From: DATHKG01 sp035489435
GTDB lineage: Bacteria > Bacteroidota > Bacteroidia > Chitinophagales > Chitinophagaceae
Length of the DNA: 64,000 bases
Assembly (NCBI GenBank): GCA_035489435.1
Contig: DATHKG010000005.1
Strand: one strand, 5' to 3'
This document shows, in pieces, positions 53,827 to 62,134 of the stretch (its first letter is position 1; each line of letters starts with the position of its first letter). The notes under the pieces were generated by a model that saw only the letters and a program-made list of their open reading frames with translations, had not been told where the DNA came from and did no database searches. The translations under genes were made by a program, and so were the position numbers.

Positions 53827-55830
53827 TCACTGAAATTGATAATCAAAATCTTCTTCTACATCGGGATCTGCATCAGTGTGTAGATGTAACCGATCTTTTC
53901 TTATCGATAAAATTGAAAAGACTACCTCTTTTCCTGTCGGAATCTCCCAAAAATCGACAGGAAATTTTACATCTATTGATTTCGTTTGGCTGTTATATCT
54001 CCAGTTAAATGAAACGGTGGCATAATCTGGCCTGGAATAATTGGTGAGCTTACAATTAAATTCATCTGTTATTTCAGTCCCCCAGTCTACCTGCCAGCGT
54101 TGAAAAATACCAGTTCCATCTGCTTTGAAGGTGATGTGTAGGCTATCCTGAATGTCCCAGTGATATGTTGTCATTTTGCAACGGGGATATTCGTTGGTGT
54201 AGTATGCGGAATCATTAAATATACCACCATCGTCGTCAGTTCCTGCGAAAGCCTTCCAGGTGCCGTGATTTATAATCATGTTCACTGTATCGTTCCCTTG
54301 TAGCTTTGCCTGAAATGTAACAATTCCAATCATAGAACCATCTCCCTTCCTTAATACTGCTTCTACGAGTTGATCTTCTTCTTCCTTATTACCTAATATC
54401 CAGTTTACTTCCGCCAGGCCCTGGGGATCGGTCATTACAAATTTTGAACTTAAAGTGCCGCCACCACTTTTAACCCTGAAATTCACATTAACACCACCCT
54501 GCGGCGAAAGCACTATGTCGTTTACTTTTACAACAAGCGGTTTTTGAAGCTGTTTATCTTTTATACCATCCTGTTCATCACCTGATACTTTTTCGATTTT
54601 GACAGGTGTAGAATAAATCAGGCGTTCTGTATCCCAGGTTTTCGAAGTCTCTACCAACTTCTTCCCGAACACACCAGCATGAGCTCCTATATTTGTCTGC
54701 AACCAGGCTGCGGCGGAAATATCCCAGACCGTACCAGTTTCGGGTTTATCACTACCCGCAACTTTCAATTCCTCCATAAGCGCCAACGAAGCATTTATAC
54801 CAACCATACCATTCAGGGTGACTGTGATAACCGGACTTATTGACATATTCAGGGTTCCGTTTGCCAGGCTCTCTTTACCTCCAGCTCTCACTGATCCCTC
54901 CAACTTCCCATCATAGATTGGCGAGATTGAACCTTTTTCGTATTTGATGCCGAAATCCACTGTACTTGCAGCTTCTGTGTGAAGCGACCTGCTAATTTTG
55001 GCGTTAGCCGAACCGTAAACATTGTATTGTAGATCGATTGTAATCGTTGTAATCAGCGGTACCGGCACAACGCCAACAAATACTACCCGGGGATATATTT
55101 TTTTATATTTTGCGAGCGAACCCTTGATTGCCGGGAGATTTACATTCTTTTCCAGTATAACTTCAAAATCGGCTGTAGCTTTTATGCCAGCATCCTCGCA
55201 GGCAGCCAGGAGATAGCTTAAACTACCGGCCGAAAACTCGTGGTCAAATTTCCAGGTGGCATCGAGATTAACCATTCCTTGATTAAGTTTGATGATCGCA
55301 CCACCTTCGTTATAAAGAATTTTTTCTTGAATGGGAAGATCAACACTATTCATTACTTTCTCATCCTGATCAATACCCTTTTCAGCATCAGGCTGTTTGG
55401 GCAACTTTTTATTATTAGGAATCAGTTCGCTTAAATCAAATTCGTACGAGAATTTCCCCTGGCTAAAAACCTCGTCAAGGGCAGCAGGTTCCGTCTTAAA
55501 CGTTACCTTGTTTCCCTGTGCAACTACGCTCCTGACTCTTCTTATATAACCTTCTCCGGTCGAGCCCACGATAATATCACCGGCTTTAATTGTTATTAAG
55601 TTTTCTGAATGCGTAAATTCATAGTCTCCTTGCTTCAGTAAATTCGTATCGTTGGATAGAATAAATTTTGTAGAATCAATAATTCTTACGTCCCGATGCA
55701 GTGCCATTGTAGTATCCGAGGTGCCTGGAACTTCATTTTCATCATTTTCGGGACCATTTTTCCGGCAATTGGACATGACGATGGTAATGGCGATCAATGC
55801 CAGTAAAGCTGCAGTTTTGGTAGAATTCAT
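53827..55830 (-). CDS. large lipoprotein of unknown function
   Basis: 667 residues with a lipoprotein signal (lipobox VMSNC, Cys ~22) and an Asn/Glu/Pro-rich linker. The body is beta-rich. A central stretch resembles a bacterial Ig-like domain (DIVLSPQGGVNVNFRVKSGGGTLSSKFVMTDPQGLAEVNW, ~445-485), and the C-terminal ~130 residues look like a lipocalin-like beta domain (TWKAFAGTDDDGG; GTGIFQRWQVDWGTE). It is presumably exported to the outer membrane. Function unknown. It is monocistronic and converges with the LuxR pair. Confidence 0.8.
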   Translation of the reverse strand: MNSTKTAALLALIAITIVMSNCRKNGPENDENEVPGTSDTTMALHRDVRIIDSTKFILSNDTNLLKQGDYEFTHSENLITIKAGDIIVGSTGEGYIRRVRSVVAQGNKVTFKTEPAALDEVFSQGKFSYEFDLSELIPNNKKLPKQPDAEKGIDQDEKVMNSVDLPIQEKILYNEGGAIIKLNQGMVNLDATWKFDHEFSAGSLSYLLAACEDAGIKATADFEVILEKNVNLPAIKGSLAKYKKIYPRVVFVGVVPVPLITTITIDLQYNVYGSANAKISRSLHTEAASTVDFGIKYEKGSISPIYDGKLEGSVRAGGKESLANGTLNMSISPVITVTLNGMVGINASLALMEELKVAGSDKPETGTVWDISAAAWLQTNIGAHAGVFGKKLVETSKTWDTERLIYSTPVKIEKVSGDEQDGIKDKQLQKPLVVKVNDIVLSPQGGVNVNFRVKSGGGTLSSKFVMTDPQGLAEVNWILGNKEEEDQLVEAVLRKGDGSMIGIVTFQAKLQGNDTVNMIINHGTWKAFAGTDDDGGIFNDSAYYTNEYPRCKMTTYHWDIQDSLHITFKADGTGIFQRWQVDWGTEITDEFNCKLTNYSRPDYATVSFNWRYNSQTKSIDVKFPVDFWEIPTGKEVVFSILSIRKDRLHLHTDADPDVEEDFDYQFQ

Positions 55831-55879
55831 TTAAGGAGTGTCTTAATTTTAATCGAAATTTTCTACGGTCAATCATAGT

Positions 55880-55938
55880 GCTTTGAAGCATCAAAGCTAT
55901 GCGAACCATGCATTGACACCTATACCTACTTGTAGGTA
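55880..55938. promoter_or_regulatory. two perfect palindromes upstream of the lipoprotein gene
   Basis: GCTTTGA-N4-TCAAAGC at 55880-55897 and TACCTAC-TT-GTAGGTA at 55923-55938, 50-67 and 93-108 bases before the lipoprotein start (minus strand). Both are perfect 7-bp arms and look like dimeric regulator sites; the first could also be a small RNA hairpin. The regulators encoded next to this gene are LuxR-type, which often bind such dyads. Confidence 0.5.
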
Positions 55939-56087
55939 GTTTTAATTCCGCAAAAATGCAGGATTTTTCCTACGGAGCAGTGAAGGCAATTGTTGATTTT
56001 GATGAGATGGAACCGCCGTATACCAAACGTAAGGTAGTGTGAGAGGACAGTCTGAAAATAACCCGCCGTATGATTGAAAGGCTCATA

Positions 56088-57011
56088 TTAGTCAAACAGC
56101 CCTGTGTTAATATATTTCATTCCTGAATCGCAGGCAACGGTTAGCACGTTTTTCCCTTTTCCTAATTTTTTTGCAAGCCGTAATGCCGCCGCAACATTCA
56201 GTCCGGTAGAGGTACCAGCAAATATTCCCTCTTCTTTAGCCAGTCGTTTGGCTATTAATCTTGCTTCTGACTCCTCAATCAGGAGCACTTCATTATACGT
56301 TGAATTACTAAGTAAAGGAGGAACAAATCCGACGCTAATTCCATCAATAGAGTGTGTACCCTTAATCCCTTTTGCAATTAGCGGTGAGGATGAAGGCTCA
56401 ACTATAAATGTCAGTATATTCTCATTTGCTTCGCGAAGGATCTTCGTCATTCCCACGTACATTCCGGCAGTACCCACCGAAGCGCAAAAAGCGTCAACTC
56501 TTCCGGAAAACTGCTTAGTGATTTCAGCGCCCATCACCTCATAGCCACTCAAAGCATCAATGTTTTCAAACTGCCTGGTCCAGTAATATTGCTGTGACAA
56601 ACTTAAGTCCTGTACTTTTTTCATCATTTGGGGGATAAGATCTGGTGTGATCTTTCCTCCGGGAGCAGATACGATTTCCAGCACTGCCCCAAAGACCTTC
56701 ATCGCGCGAAGTTTCTCAGGAGCAAACGCATCACTGGTTATTATTTTTAATGGATATCCTTTCAAGGCACATACGAAGGCAAGAGAGGTACCAGTGCTTC
56801 CTGCTGTGCATTCTATTACAGTCATTCCGCTGCGAAGATCCCCGCGATTCTCTGCTCCGTGAATTATGGCATCTGCCATCCGGTCTTTGTAAGATCCGGT
56901 TGGGTTTAAATATTCAAGTTTAATATAGATGTCAGCATTTTCTGAAGAACCAAGTTTGCTTAGTTTCACAAGCGGCGTATTGCCTATGCATTCGAGGAGC
57001 TTCTCAGCCAT
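56088..57011 (-). CDS. PLP-dependent cysteine-synthase family enzyme
   Basis: 307 residues. IGNTPLVKLSKL, PLP-Lys in PTGSYKDRMA (~residue 42), ECTAGSTGTSLAFVCALKGYP phosphate loop, SVGTAGMYVG and FAGTSTGLNV. This is the CysK/CysM/cystathionine-beta-synthase-like fold, and the length is near that of O-acetylserine sulfhydrylases. Relatives make other beta-substituted amino acids, so the exact reaction is open. It starts 43 bases after the HipT stop in the same direction and may share its transcript. Confidence 0.92.
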   Translation of the reverse strand: MAEKLLECIGNTPLVKLSKLGSSENADIYIKLEYLNPTGSYKDRMADAIIHGAENRGDLRSGMTVIECTAGSTGTSLAFVCALKGYPLKIITSDAFAPEKLRAMKVFGAVLEIVSAPGGKITPDLIPQMMKKVQDLSLSQQYYWTRQFENIDALSGYEVMGAEITKQFSGRVDAFCASVGTAGMYVGMTKILREANENILTFIVEPSSSPLIAKGIKGTHSIDGISVGFVPPLLSNSTYNEVLLIEESEARLIAKRLAKEEGIFAGTSTGLNVAAALRLAKKLGKGKNVLTVACDSGMKYINTGLFD

Positions 57012-57054
57012 ATTTGAAGTTAATAATAAATGTCAAGAGTGGTTATGGCCCTTT

Positions 57055-57993
57055 TTACAATCTAACTCTTTCGGTAATCAAATTTTTGTATTCAATTTTT
57101 CTTTCCTCACTTAAAAAAGAAATATCAATTAGCTCAATTGCCTTAGACAACCACTTGTCAATTCTTTTATACACGGTTTGCACCTGTTTTTCATTTAACC
57201 TCAGTGAGGTAGCAAAGCGCGTAAAATAGGCTCTATTAAAATTAAATTTTTTACCCCCAAGCAGTAATGCCATTTCTTCCTTGTCTTTCGGCAAAATCAT
57301 TTTCACATTAAGTAAATCATATGCCGGAGATAAAACCCATCCCATGGGTAATAGAAACATTGAAAAATTCTTAAGATGCATATCATTGTTGCCAATGAGA
57401 TAATTGAAAATAGTTAGTTCAAAAAAGCGCAGCTTGTCCAATAAAGTATTGGCTGAAAGTTCTCCAATCCTTTTTCCTAATTTTTCCATAGTCCCTTTGT
57501 ATTTATCTTCCAGTTCCAGGATTTGCAGAAAGTCTATCATATGGTTTTTGCTGCCATCGTTATTTCGGTCTATTCGTTTGGTAATAAAGCATAATTCACC
57601 TGAAGCCAGGCGAATCATATTCACCGGCACAATATCAATACCAAATAAGGCTGCCAGTTTCATCGACAAATGCTCGTTCTCCGGCATTTGCGGATAGATT
57701 TTTACCGGTGGTTTTAATATATAATTGCCATCTAAGGCATCCATAATGGTTAACTTGTTTTGGTGTCCATCATTCAATGCTGACTTTAGCCATCCTAAAG
57801 AAAGCTTGGGTTGGACACCCGGTACTGCAACCGAAAGTTCTATGGTTTTCTTAGCTAATTGCTCAATCTCATCCAGGGCAAATAACAATTGAGGAGCTTG
57901 CTCTGTACCAAAAAACTTCCTGGCACAGCTTGGATGATAGTCCTGCTGTCCTTGTTCCAAAGGCAAATAACAGCTTAAACATTTAGCCGGCAT
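57055..57993 (-). CDS. hipT: HipT-type toxin kinase (HipA core lacking its N-subdomain)
   Basis: 312 residues. An N-terminal Cys/His cluster (CLSC..YHPSC, residues 5-23) precedes the kinase core. A glycine-rich loop region SVAVPGVQPKLSL is followed by KRIDRN, catalytic FNYLIGNNDMHLKNFSM (Asn/Asp/His loop) and a SPAYDLLNV metal-binding Asp. HipA-family kinases phosphorylate aminoacyl-tRNA synthetases and induce dormancy. The HipA N-terminal subdomain is encoded separately (upstream gene, 11-base overlap), matching the three-part HipBST layout. Confidence 0.85.
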   Translation of the reverse strand: MPAKCLSCYLPLEQGQQDYHPSCARKFFGTEQAPQLLFALDEIEQLAKKTIELSVAVPGVQPKLSLGWLKSALNDGHQNKLTIMDALDGNYILKPPVKIYPQMPENEHLSMKLAALFGIDIVPVNMIRLASGELCFITKRIDRNNDGSKNHMIDFLQILELEDKYKGTMEKLGKRIGELSANTLLDKLRFFELTIFNYLIGNNDMHLKNFSMFLLPMGWVLSPAYDLLNVKMILPKDKEEMALLLGGKKFNFNRAYFTRFATSLRLNEKQVQTVYKRIDKWLSKAIELIDISFLSEERKIEYKNLITERVRL

Positions 57994-58318
57994 CTTCGTT
58001 CTTAATTTGATGAATACTTACTGCACCGATGCAACTTTTGCCCACCGCCAGCAACAATCCCATTCTGTCGTTTCGGTTGATACGCCAGCTTTCTATTGTG
58101 ATGTTCAGCAGCCAGCCTTCGGGAATCAAACCATCAAAAAAAGGAAATAACCGCTTGCTTCGATATAGTTGATTATTTACCGGTAGTTGAAAGCTTACGA
58201 ACTGCTGTGGAAAGTTTTTTATATAATCGTCAGAATAAGAGAATGTATATTCCCCATCATCTGTTTCCTGTAACATTCCGGCCTTAATATCTTTATATTT
58301 AACTATTGCCTGTCTCAT
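57983..58318 (-). CDS. hipS: HipS-like protein (HipA N-terminal subdomain)
   Basis: 111 residues corresponding to the HipA N-subdomain-1 (AIVKYKDIKAGMLQETDDGEYTFSYSDDYI; VSFQLPVNNQLYRSKRLFPFFDGLIPEGWLL; RNDRMGLLLAVGKSCIGAVSI). In the characterised E. coli O127 HipBST system this part is the antitoxin that inhibits HipT. It overlaps hipB by 20 bases and hipT by 11, so the three are tightly coupled. Confidence 0.87.
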   Translation of the reverse strand: MRQAIVKYKDIKAGMLQETDDGEYTFSYSDDYIKNFPQQFVSFQLPVNNQLYRSKRLFPFFDGLIPEGWLLNITIESWRINRNDRMGLLLAVGKSCIGAVSIHQIKNEDAG

Positions 58319-58517
58319 GATGTTGAATATTTACCGGGCCTAAAGTATGTCCAAACATCAGCAATACCTGGTTCACTTTTGACAGACTCAGGTTTTCTTT
58401 TCCCTGTTCAACCTTACGGATAACTGTTAATGCCACACCTGCCTTTTCAGCAAACTCCTCCTGGGTTATACCTAACTGCTTTCTCCTGGTTTTTACAAAA
58501 TCAGCGATTGGATTCAT
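58299..58517 (-). CDS. hipB: HipB-type HTH protein
   Basis: 72 residues, essentially only an HTH_3 domain (DFVKTRRKQLGITQEEFAEKAGVALTVIRKVEQGKENLS; LSKVNQVLLMFGHTLGP). It is the DNA-binding autorepressor of the tripartite operon and first in transcript order. Three palindromes at its promoter, the first overlapping its start codon, are the likely binding sites. Confidence 0.9.
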   Translation of the reverse strand: MNPIADFVKTRRKQLGITQEEFAEKAGVALTVIRKVEQGKENLSLSKVNQVLLMFGHTLGPVNIQHHETGNS

Positions 58518-58619
58518 TTTATATGTGTTTGGATATAAAAATAGGCTATTTTCAGAAATTATATGTAAAGGGATATAAAATCACGTTCTATAAAAAATTA
58601 TATGTATTTGCATATAATT
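58517..58619. promoter_or_regulatory. three operator-like palindromes of hipBST
   Basis: Dyads with arms TTATATG and CATATAA or GATATAA and a 6-base spacer lie at 58517-58540, 58559-58578 and 58596-58619. The third is a perfect 9-bp dyad (AATTATATG/CATATAATT). Their centres are ~40 and ~39 bases apart, about four helical turns. The first reaches the hipB ATG. The promoter itself could not be placed. Confidence 0.7.
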
Positions 58620-58786
58620 TTATAGAAAAGTCGCTGCATCGCAACTTCTTATACATATGGATGTAAGTATGTTGTTGAGCTTGATAAAATAACCGGGCAG
58701 GCAACGAATCTTAGCATGGCTGCTATGTAAGGACCGCCATTGAGCAGGTTAGCTGGTTTCAGAATAAGATATAGATCTGTTAACTT

Positions 58787-61588
58787 TTATTTGAGTTTAA
58801 ACGCGGTTGGCGTTACGCCTAATTTCGTTTTAAAAACTGTGGCAAAATAAGCCTGTGATGAAAAGCCAACACGGGAAGCAACTTCTCCCACATTCAAACC
58901 TTCATGCTGTAATAAATATTTTGCTTTTTGCAAACGGCAATTGAGGATATAATCATTCACATTGCAATCAAGCAATGCTTTAATCTTTCGATATAATTGC
59001 ACCTTGGAAACACAAAGACTTTTGCAAATGTCTTCGACATTGAAGTCTTCATTGCTTATGTTCTGTTCTACAAGGGCTTTGAAATCAGTAAGAAACTTTC
59101 GATCAAGACGTGAAATCTGCATTGTCTTCGGTGCTGCCGGCATATCAGCACTATAATGTTCCCGCAGTTTCGCCCGGTTTGCCAGTAAGCTTTTAATCGT
59201 TTGCTCCAATAATCGAAGGTTAAACGGTTTGGTGATATATGCATCTGCCATATTCTTCATCCCCTCGATCTGGTCTTCAATTCCGGTTTTAGCTGTCAGG
59301 AGGATCACCGGGATATGAGAGGTGCGTATATCAGATTTGAGGATTTGAGTCAGTTCGATACCGCTTTTGCCGGGAATAACAACATCACATATTATCACAT
59401 CCGGCACTTCGGCTAAGGCAAGCTCAAGAGCGCCGTTGCTATTATCTGCCTGGAAGGTCTGAAACAAATGACCTAGTTTGGTACAAATAAAGCTCCGCAA
59501 GTCGGCGTTGTCTTCAATCACCAAAACGGAGAACTCCTGCGAATGCTTTACATCAATATTGGCTTCTTCAAGCGCTATCTCCTCTTCAAGATCGGTGATG
59601 AAAATTCTTTCATCTTCATACATCAACTTTGGGTCAGATTCTTTTTCTGCCAGCTCCTGTGTTTCCAGGTGTTGGTAGCCCTGCGGTAATTCTATATAAA
59701 AAGTAGTGCCCTTCCATTTTTCGCTTTCGACCCTGATGCTGCCATGATGCAATTGTATAAGTTCTTTCGACAAAGCCAACCCAAGTCCGGTACCCTTGTA
59801 GTTCTCAAACTCGCCCTGGTAAAATTGCTCAAAGGCATGACTAAGTGCTTCCTGGGTCATGCCGACACCATTATCCTGCACAATAATAGACACATTTTTA
59901 TCTGTTGTCTTTTCAATGATTATATGTACAAAGCCGTTTTTTGCAGTGAACTTAAAAGAATTCGAAAGCAGGTTAAATAGTACTTTGTCGAGCATGTTGG
60001 TGTCGAACCACAGTGGAATGTTTCGGTCTTTGATTATCAGTTGCAGGTCTATCTGTTTTTTTTCGGCCAAAGGTTTGAATGCATCTGCGATAGAGGTAAT
60101 GAACTCCACGAGATCGTTTTCCGTGGCACGAAGTTTCAGTTGACCAAATTCTATCTTACGAAAATCCATCAATTGATTTACCATTCTCAATAACCGGATC
60201 ACATTTTTTTGGACCAGCTGCAGCCTGGAGTTGAGTCTGAAATTTTGCCTGGTATTAAACAACAACTCTTCCAGCGGTGCCAGTATCAAAGTAAGCGGGG
60301 TGCGGAACTCGTGGGAAATATTTGTGAAAAGTTTCAGCTTGGCATCATTGGCAGCCTGTGCTTTTTCAGACATCAATATTAACTTCCTTTCATTATTTAG
60401 TATTTCTTCATTTTTTTGTTTCAAACGTTTGTTTATTCTCCTGTTCTCATTCAGGGAGAAAAGAATAATCCCACCCATGGTTAAAGTGATCAGCAGGGTG
60501 GCCATTAATACATAGACCACATTGCTTTGATCTTCATATATCTTTTGCTGTTGGCCGAGAATCGCCTGCTGATGTTCTATATCAAGTTGCTGACTGGTGA
60601 TCTTATCTGCCTGTAACTTTATCATTCGAACATTGGTGGAATCTATAATAATGGTCTGGAGCGTATTTTCGCGTTCGTAAGGTTGCTTCTGAAGGATCTT
60701 AAATGCGATCTGTAAAGCTTCCTCGCCACCTGTGGGGGTGAGCAAAGTGGCCTCGAGCAACTTATCAGACACCAGCTCCATTCCACCTCCAGGGCTGGCA
60801 AGACCATCCACACCAATAAAATGCGCAGACTCAGCCCAGCCTAGTTTCTTATATACCTGGTAGGCGCCAAGGGCCATAGGATCATTGTGCGCAAAAACTA
60901 CGTCTCGTGGTGATAGCTGGTCTGCAATATCTGTCAGCCTTTGCCCGGCTACGGCCTGTAACCAGTCGCCCGGTACCCTTGCTTTGATCCGGATTTTTGG
61001 ATTGCTTCTTAGGCCTTCGGAAAAACCGCGTTGGCGGTCGCCAGTGGGCGTTGAACCGGGAAGACCTGTTACTTCTATTATATGCGTGCTATCCTTATAT
61101 GTGTTCGCAACAAAGGTTCCGGCCATCTTTCCGATCTCAAAATTATTGACGCCAACAAAGCTTGTATAAAGGTCAGAGGAGGTTCGCCTGTCGATCACGA
61201 CTACAGGAATACCTTGTTTATATGCTTCTTCAATAACCGGCGTAAGTGGCCGGGCTTCATTAGGAGATACCAGCAAGATATCAATATGCATAGTGAGTAA
61301 CTCACGGATCTGCTTTATCTGTAAATCACTGCTATCGGAGGCGTTGCGGTAAATGAAAGTGCTGCCGGGATAAAATGCCATTTCTTTCTTGATACCTTCA
61401 AGCGTAGCATTTTTCCAATTCTCATCGCCGGTACATTGTGAGAAGCCGATGATAAAGTTCCGTTGCTTGGGTTTTCGCTCGCAACTGGTAATGACCAATG
61501 AAAAAAATAATATAAGAAAAACAAGGGCTGAGGTAAGTTTACCGGCAATGGCACTGCCCCGGGATATTACATGGTTTAAATTTTTCAT
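58787..61588 (-). CDS. hybrid two-component system with periplasmic sugar-binding sensor
   Basis: 933 residues. An N-terminal membrane segment (18-35) ends in a lipobox-like ITSC (Cys36). A LacI/RbsB-type periplasmic-binding domain spans ~43-330 (IGFSQCTGDENWKN; NEARPLTPVIEEAYKQGIPVVVIDRR; VFAHNDPMALG). A second TM lies at ~357-378, with HisKA His426 in NISHEFRTPLT, HATPase GTGLGLALSKEL (~599), a REC domain with phospho-acceptor Asp735 (IICDVV) and an AraC HTH at ~830-933. It senses a monosaccharide in the periplasm and activates the divergent SusC gene through one polypeptide. The whole HTCS is intact. Confidence 0.96.
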   Translation of the reverse strand: MKNLNHVISRGSAIAGKLTSALVFLILFFSLVITSCERKPKQRNFIIGFSQCTGDENWKNATLEGIKKEMAFYPGSTFIYRNASDSSDLQIKQIRELLTMHIDILLVSPNEARPLTPVIEEAYKQGIPVVVIDRRTSSDLYTSFVGVNNFEIGKMAGTFVANTYKDSTHIIEVTGLPGSTPTGDRQRGFSEGLRSNPKIRIKARVPGDWLQAVAGQRLTDIADQLSPRDVVFAHNDPMALGAYQVYKKLGWAESAHFIGVDGLASPGGGMELVSDKLLEATLLTPTGGEEALQIAFKILQKQPYERENTLQTIIIDSTNVRMIKLQADKITSQQLDIEHQQAILGQQQKIYEDQSNVVYVLMATLLITLTMGGIILFSLNENRRINKRLKQKNEEILNNERKLILMSEKAQAANDAKLKLFTNISHEFRTPLTLILAPLEELLFNTRQNFRLNSRLQLVQKNVIRLLRMVNQLMDFRKIEFGQLKLRATENDLVEFITSIADAFKPLAEKKQIDLQLIIKDRNIPLWFDTNMLDKVLFNLLSNSFKFTAKNGFVHIIIEKTTDKNVSIIVQDNGVGMTQEALSHAFEQFYQGEFENYKGTGLGLALSKELIQLHHGSIRVESEKWKGTTFYIELPQGYQHLETQELAEKESDPKLMYEDERIFITDLEEEIALEEANIDVKHSQEFSVLVIEDNADLRSFICTKLGHLFQTFQADNSNGALELALAEVPDVIICDVVIPGKSGIELTQILKSDIRTSHIPVILLTAKTGIEDQIEGMKNMADAYITKPFNLRLLEQTIKSLLANRAKLREHYSADMPAAPKTMQISRLDRKFLTDFKALVEQNISNEDFNVEDICKSLCVSKVQLYRKIKALLDCNVNDYILNCRLQKAKYLLQHEGLNVGEVASRVGFSSQAYFATVFKTKLGVTPTAFKLK

Positions 61589-61777
61589 AAGCGGGATGCT
61601 ACGTTAATCAGCAATCACAAAATAGTAGGTTCCAGATTTGATCCAATGAAGCTTTATATCCGCAGTAATATTATTGCAGATAAAGGAAACTGCAATCTTG
61701 TTTCCTTTAGTAAGTTAAATGAAATAATGCGCACACAGTTTCGCAGTCTTATATATTTTTTTTAGTTGTGCCTGGAT

Positions 61778-61814
61778 AAAAATGAAATGTAAATACTCAA
61801 AAATGAAATGTAAA
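61778..61814. promoter_or_regulatory. 16-bp direct repeat, 21-bp period (HTCS site candidate)
   Basis: AAAAATGAAATGTAAA occurs exactly at 61778-61793 and again at 61799-61814, two helical turns apart. AraC-type output domains of HTCS proteins bind direct repeats, so these are candidate binding sites for the adjacent HTCS. Confidence 0.6.
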
Positions 61815-61819
61815 GACAA

Positions 61820-61837
61820 GAATCAAATACATGATTC
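61820..61837. promoter_or_regulatory. GAATCA-N6-TGATTC palindrome
   Basis: Six-bp perfect arms at 61820-61825 and 61832-61837, just right of the direct repeats. Possible dimeric regulator site. Short and AT-rich, so chance is not excluded. Confidence 0.35.
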
Positions 61838-61936
61838 AAATTTGAAAACTGGCAATACAAATTCGAAAGGCCTGGAAGATTGATATCTTTATCGTTGAGG
61901 CAATGCTCTGATTTTTAACTGAATAACAAATCATCC

Positions 61937-61965
61937 CGATTTTGAAATCTAATGTTTCAAAATCG
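61937..61965. promoter_or_regulatory. perfect 11-bp inverted repeat in SusC leader region
   Basis: CGATTTTGAAA (61937-61947) and TTTCAAAATCG (61955-61965) flank a 7-base loop, ~170 bases upstream of SusC. It could be an operator, a terminator or attenuator, or a 5'-UTR hairpin; no T-tract follows directly. Confidence 0.5.
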
Positions 61966-62134
61966 AAAGCTGTTTTTATATACTGCGGGTATATTGCTTT
62001 CTGAAACTCGCCAAATGAATTATCAAAACAGATTGCTAAGCAGTATTCCTCCCTGAACAAACGGGATCTCCTGATTAATTTTTCATGCAATAACATCTCC
62101 CTTTATTGCCTCAATCACTTAATATATATGCCAT

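Larger units (their letters stand above)
61589..62134. other. 546-base HTCS/SusC divergent regulatory region
   Basis: No convincing gene; an 86-codon leftward frame at 61836-62096 has no family resemblance. The region contains the direct repeats and inverted repeats listed below and must hold the divergent promoters. No clean TAnnTTTG box was identified for SusC. Confidence 0.5.

Noticed and set aside
61836..62096. 86-codon leftward ORF between HTCS and SusC
   Set aside because: No homology by eye, overlaps the strong inverted repeat, and sits in a region expected to be regulatory.
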